Of a stretch of DNA of 64,000 nt, positions 61,301-64,000 are shown piece by piece. Source of the DNA: Liolophura sinensis (taxonomy: Eukaryota; Mollusca; Polyplacophora; Chitonida; Chitonidae); assembly GCF_032854445.1 (NCBI RefSeq), contig NC_088303.1:3541501-3605500 (forward strand), in the 5' to 3' direction. Position 1 is the stretch's first letter, and each line of letters starts with the position of its first letter. The notes under the pieces were generated by a model. The model saw nothing but the letters and a program-made list of their open reading frames with translations, did not search any database and was not told the DNA's origin. Position numbers and translations under genes: made by a program.

Positions 61301-63678
61301 TTGATGCATATGTTTACTCACGGGTCAATGTCTACCATCAGGATGTTGGTGTATATGTTTACTTACGGATCAATGTCTACCATCAGGATGTTGATGTATA
61401 TGTTTACTCACGGATCAATGTCTACCATCAGGATGTTGGTGTATATGTTTACTCACAGATCAATATCTACCATCAGGATGTTGGTGTATATGTTTACTAA
61501 CAGGTCAATGTCCACCATCAGAATGTTGGTGTATATGTTTACTCACGGGTAAATGTCTACCATCTGGATGTTGATGTATATGTTTACTCACGGATCAATG
61601 TCTACCATCAGAATGTTGGTGTATATGTTTACTCACAGATCAATGTCCACCATCAGGATGTTGGTGTATATGTTTACTCATAGATCAATGTATACCATCA
61701 GGATGTTGGTGTATATGTTTACTCACGGGTCAATGTCTACCATCAGGATGTTGGTGTATATGTTTACTCATGAATCAATGTCTACCATCAGGATGTTGGT
61801 GTATATGTTTACTCACGGATCAATGTCTACCATCAGGATGTTCGTGTATATGTTTACTCACGGATCAATGTCAACCATCAGGATGTTGGTGTATATGTTT
61901 ACTTATGGATCAATGTCCACCATCAAGATGTTGGTGTATATGTTTACTAACAGGTCAATGTCCACCATCAGAATGTTGGTGTATATGTTTACTCACGGGT
62001 AAATGTCTACCATCTGGATGTTGGTGTATATGTTTACTCACGGATCTATGTCTACCATCAGAATGTTGGTGTATATGTTTACTCACAGATCAATGTCCAC
62101 CATCAGAATGTTGGTGTATATGTTTACTCACGGGTAAATGTCTACCATCTGGATGTTGGTGTATATGTTTACTCACGGATCAATGTCTACCATCAGGATG
62201 TTGGTGTATATGTTTACTCACGGGTAAATGTCTACCATCTGGATGTTGGTGTATATGTTTACTCACAGATCAATGTCCACCATCAGAATGTTGGTGTATA
62301 TGTTTACTCACGGGTAAATGTCTACCATCTGGATGTTTGTGTATATGTTTACTCATACATCTATGTCTGCCATCAGGACGTTGATGTATATGTTTACTCA
62401 CGGATCAATGTCTACCATCAGGATGTTGGTGTATATGTTTACTCACGGATCAATGTCAACCATCAGGATGTTGGTGTATATGTTTACTCACAGATCAATG
62501 TCTACCATCAGGATGTTGGTGTATATGTTTACTCACAGATCAATATCTACCATCAGGATGTTGGTGTATATGTTTACTCACGGATCAATGACATACATGC
62601 TATGTTTTGTGCTGCTGCAAGCACAACAAAGGCTATTACAAAATGACTCCGAAAACACCGGGCATGGGCTCCAATCACGTTATAATAAGTAGAAGCAAAA
62701 AGAAAAAAAACAAAAAGGATAACTGAAAACACAAGGGTGGGTATTTTTTTCCCTAATGCAAATTCTGAAAACAGTCTGTAATGGTCGTGCTAATACTCAC
62801 TCTCAGCATATTGTTGATTTATACTGTTTTGGCAAACTTTGGTCTGACTGTGACTGCACAATCGCAGTAAAACCCTGGGACTGCCTAATTCTTATAGCTG
62901 CACTACAAGGTCTGGCCAAGAGATCAGATAAGGCCAATAAAGTAGGGCAGCATAATATAGCTGACTGCTGAATCAGCACATATACCACGTTCACAAGGTA
63001 CGTGATACTCAGGCTTTCATGGATTTACACCAACAAGAAAATCTTGATCTTAATTTTGTGCTCTCCTTTGAAAGACGCATAAGAACACTGCAGCATGACT
63101 GTAATTCATTAAGATAAAATTGCAGATACTAGCAAATAACATCACTGACAGCATGGAAACATCAGAGAATTCAGAGGACACATGAGAAACACTGGATGCA
63201 AACCCACCAAGTTAACACTATCCAAATAAATAAAAGACAGGGCAACTCACCCATTCCTGCAGAGATCAGCTGATCTTCTTTTGAGTTAGCAATCATACTG
63301 AGAACTCCCTTAGCACCATGAGCCTGTAAGCAATAATACAGAGTTTGTCTTATTATAACTTTATCTTGTCCTTGAGAGTTTTAATTTCAAAATTTCACCT
63401 AACTTCGCTCACTGTGCAGCATATTCTGTGACACGTAAATATAAAAGCAGGGCTTACATCCACGCTAAAATCCACTTTGCCCGTCTTCCAGTTGAAGACA
63501 CAGATGTAACCATCTTTTCTACCTCCAAGCAGAAGAGTTCTGTTTCTGTTTGTCACGTTAGCCTTTGTGGTGTCCTGAAGACTTCGTGTCTCGACCGTTT
63601 TCTTCATGGCCCTCCAGGCATCCTCCTTCAACATGGCATCCACTACATATTCATACACCAGGAGATAGTTGCAGAATT
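37375..63678 (-). CDS. WDR97: WDR97-like WD-repeat protein, 3' part, 20 exons
   Basis: Exons in transcript order: 63678-63458, 63323-63251, 59050-58868, 57739-57601, 56543-56437, 54349-54202, 53840-53765, 53214-53062, 51668-51617, 49157-48928, 48410-48216, 47540-47205, 44471-44391, 43590-43352, 42943-42794, 42392-42260, 41359-41260, 39899-39710, 38220-38144, 37616-37375. Every junction is GT/AG; the total of 3125 nt reads as one frame (1040 residues plus stop) after a partial first codon, which supports the model. The start lies beyond the right edge. WD-type blades: LLLGGRKDGYICVFNWKTGK, DQLISAGMDNIIKVWRL and LFATSSLDGTVRIWSDKNQL. Then GDLLLGIGLHVSKIP, YLPKKYLLKM, charged linkers, GRGGFVPNSILLRLLWPDPP, a Pro-rich exon, helical exons, and a C-terminus with QEPVLITLKSSQKYFIPEQS. 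This order resembles WDR97 (KIAA1875), with WDR87 the alternative; both are thought to be sperm/cilium-associated. Introns carry at least nine minisatellites. The gene family name is moderately sure, the exon model more so. Confidence 0.8.
38570..39365. repeat. About 13-bp minisatellite in a WD-gene intron
   Basis: Units of the type 'tagtccatcatgg' alternate with 'tagtcagcatgaca' and 'tagtcaccatga' variants over about 800 bp, with larger blocks repeated inside. Lies in the intron between the exons at 39710-39899 and 38144-38220. Confidence 0.92.
41516..41850 (-). mobile_element. SINE family 3 copy
   Basis: A decayed retroposon with 'tatttatttatttgtttgac' at its tail end and 'ggatttgaagccacc' near the head (reverse complement of a box B-like site). 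Related to 57240-57560 ('gagagag' near the head, similar body). In the WD-gene intron upstream of the exon at 41260-41359. Confidence 0.55.
41886..42084 (-). mobile_element. SINE family 1, head-truncated, with 13-bp target duplication
   Basis: Tail, body and box B region are present in reverse ('gttttataccatactcgaga', 'gccagcatgagctggacttg'); the box A part is missing. TCAAAATATACAT flanks both ends (41873-41885 and 42085-42097), so truncation happened at insertion, as expected for incomplete reverse transcription. Confidence 0.88.
43085..43391. repeat. About 60-bp tandem repeat made from an exon end and its splice donor
   Basis: The last copy covers the 3' end of the exon at 43352-43590 plus its donor. 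Earlier partial copies at about 43085, 43141, 43200, 43241 and 43295 repeat the plus-strand sequence 'tttacctgatatccttgt' and 'ccccatctatatactgta', with deletions. On the coding strand each good copy is exon end, GATATCAG, then gtaaaa. The repeat therefore arose by duplicating the exon-intron junction into the intron. Confidence 0.85.
44100..44187. repeat. 20-bp minisatellite, about four copies
   Basis: 'ggccacatatgataggaatt' repeats at 19-20 bp in the intron after the exon at 44391-44471. Confidence 0.9.
46836..46990 (-). mobile_element. SINE family 1, truncated
   Basis: 'accgtactcaagaatatttc' through 'gccagcatgagatgcgactg' in reverse orientation; both extremities are worn. In the 2.7-kb intron between the exons at 47205-47540 and 44391-44471. 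Confidence 0.8.
47708..47880 (-). mobile_element. SINE family 1, truncated
   Basis: 'gattggtgttttatgccgta' through 'ggcaggaaaggaagccagca' in reverse orientation; the tRNA-like head is missing. In the intron just upstream of the Pro-rich exon 47205-47540. Confidence 0.82.
48046..48142. repeat. 16-bp minisatellite, about six copies
   Basis: 'gtgagtattatgggtg' repeats every 16 bp with few changes, in the same intron as the SINE at 47708-47880. Confidence 0.92.
49757..51256. repeat. 43-bp minisatellite, about 35 copies
   Basis: Unit 'ttctttctgttctgtctgtt' then 'gtgatcactgggtttgtgac' then 'tag', period exactly 43 (for example GATCACT at 49781 and 49824). Two positions vary in a mosaic manner: ctgttctgtc or ctgttgtgtc, and gatcactg or gatcgctg. 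In the intron between exons 51617-51668 and 48928-49157. 43 is not a multiple of three and no long frame arises. Confidence 0.96.
51705..52400. repeat. 29-bp minisatellite, about 24 copies
   Basis: Unit like 'acccatcttgtgtaacaaac' then 'agaaacagg', 26-30 bp with variation. It starts about 40 bp from the acceptor of the exon at 51617-51668. Overlapping minus-strand open frames of up to 153 codons are by-products of the repeat. Confidence 0.93.
55022..55895. repeat. 30-bp minisatellite, about 29 copies
   Basis: Unit 'agtcatacgcacatggaaca' then 'agccattgtg'. Because 30 is ten codons, both strands show long frames with ten-residue periodicity. In the intron between exons 56437-56543 and 54202-54349. 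Some units have lost a base or two. Confidence 0.95.
57240..57560 (-). mobile_element. SINE family 3 copy
   Basis: Decayed copy related to 41516-41850: 'ttttatggatggaggaaacc', 'gggcaagttactgataaact' and a 'gagagagagggggattgaac' head region whose reverse complement is box B-like. In the intron after the exon at 57601-57739. Confidence 0.5.
59100..59262. repeat. 31-bp minisatellite, about five copies
   Basis: 'gatcagggggttttacacca' then 'cacactggaaa', with some units losing the 'gatc' part. Starts about 50 bp upstream of the acceptor of the exon at 58868-59050. Confidence 0.92.
59395..59605 (-). mobile_element. tRNA-derived SINE fragment
   Basis: On the minus strand 'ggtggccgattggatagagc' followed by 'gtctgcctcgatgttgggag' resembles a tRNA head with box A; a body of about 150 bp follows. 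Box B is weak. Confidence 0.5.
60476..62592. repeat. 45-bp minisatellite, about 47 copies
   Basis: Unit 'atcaatgtctaccatcagga' then 'tgttggtgtatatgtttact' then 'cacgg', period 45. Since 45 is 15 codons, two plus frames are open for long stretches (residue periods such as MLVYMFTHGSMSTIR and CLPSGCWCICLLTDQ); these are not genes. It fills half of the intron between exons 63251-63323 and 58868-59050. On the coding (minus) strand most units contain CCGTGAGTAA or CTGTGAGTAA, close to a strong 5' splice site. Confidence 0.96.
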
Positions 63679-64000
63679 CTGGTGTGGGGAAAAATACACT
63701 GGATATTAACATTCTACAACACAATGGCAGTTCCTGGTTACTTTGGCAATATTTTGACCAGTAAAGGACAATTCTGTCAGTAACATTTTTGTCAGAAGTG
63801 CCAACAATTATATCTTTGTCTGTATAGTTTGTGTAACTTTAATATTAATGTATGTACCCTATCATGTCTGTTAAAATGTTTTTAACAATGATAAATAATG
63901 CACAGCAGGACAAGAACATCAAAATACTACACAGTATAAAAACCTTAAATACTAAGGAACGTGTATGGAAACTTATTTAACTAATACTTGTTTATAACAC
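63679..64000 (-). other. Upstream intron of the WD-repeat gene (window edge)
   Basis: The acceptor of the first visible exon is at 63678/63679. No exon is recognised between it and the window edge; the 5' part of the gene, with its first WD blades, lies outside. Confidence 0.5.

Noticed and set aside
60490-62692. Long repetitive ORFs (up to 216 codons) in the 45-bp array
   Set aside because: Unit length is 15 codons and two frames are open together. The array lies in an intron of the minus-strand gene.

Overview
This is eukaryotic nuclear DNA, most likely from a mollusc or another lophotrochozoan. The genes are split by GT/AG introns and code for animal-type proteins (a testis-specific kinase, an ER stress protein and a ciliary/sperm-type WD-repeat protein). 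The spacers and introns hold tRNA-derived SINEs that look like those common in molluscs. The phylum is inferred from repeat style only; no ribosomal or mitochondrial marker is present.

Layout. 350-3790 is a 57-bp satellite with higher-order structure. 4390-10481 is a cluster of mobile-element debris: a perfect hairpin, a TA-flanked MITE, a broken Tc1-like transposase, and two adjacent, nearly perfect large inverted repeats, the second enclosing a GIY-YIG (Penelope-like) fragment. 10900-11520 holds two SINEs. 12912-15106 (+) is a two-exon TSSK-type kinase with a CRE cluster just upstream. 15540-16020 is a reverse-transcriptase remnant. 19082-30310 (-) is an eight-exon HERPUD2-like gene whose last intron carries a hAT-like transposon with matching ends. 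31150-31780 is a long-TIR MITE. 32842-33113 is an intact SINE with target-site duplication. 33355-36362 is a 52-bp satellite interrupted by a SINE. From 37375 to the right edge (-) runs the 3' part of a large WD-repeat gene (WDR97-like): 20 exons joined in phase with one terminal stop.

The most striking feature is that the introns of the WD-repeat gene carry at least nine unrelated minisatellites (units about 13, 16, 20, 29, 30, 31, 43, 45 and 60 bp). One is built from copies of the gene's own exon end plus its splice donor. Another (45 bp, about 47 copies) carries a GTGAGT donor-like motif in the sense strand of most units. Long open frames over the arrays are by-products of unit lengths divisible by three (30, 45, 57) or of low stop content, not genes.

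The three genes show no operon-like linkage. The kinase and the WD-repeat protein both suggest sperm or ciliary roles, but that is only a loose association. All exon coordinates come from reading splice sites and checking phase by eye, without transcript evidence.
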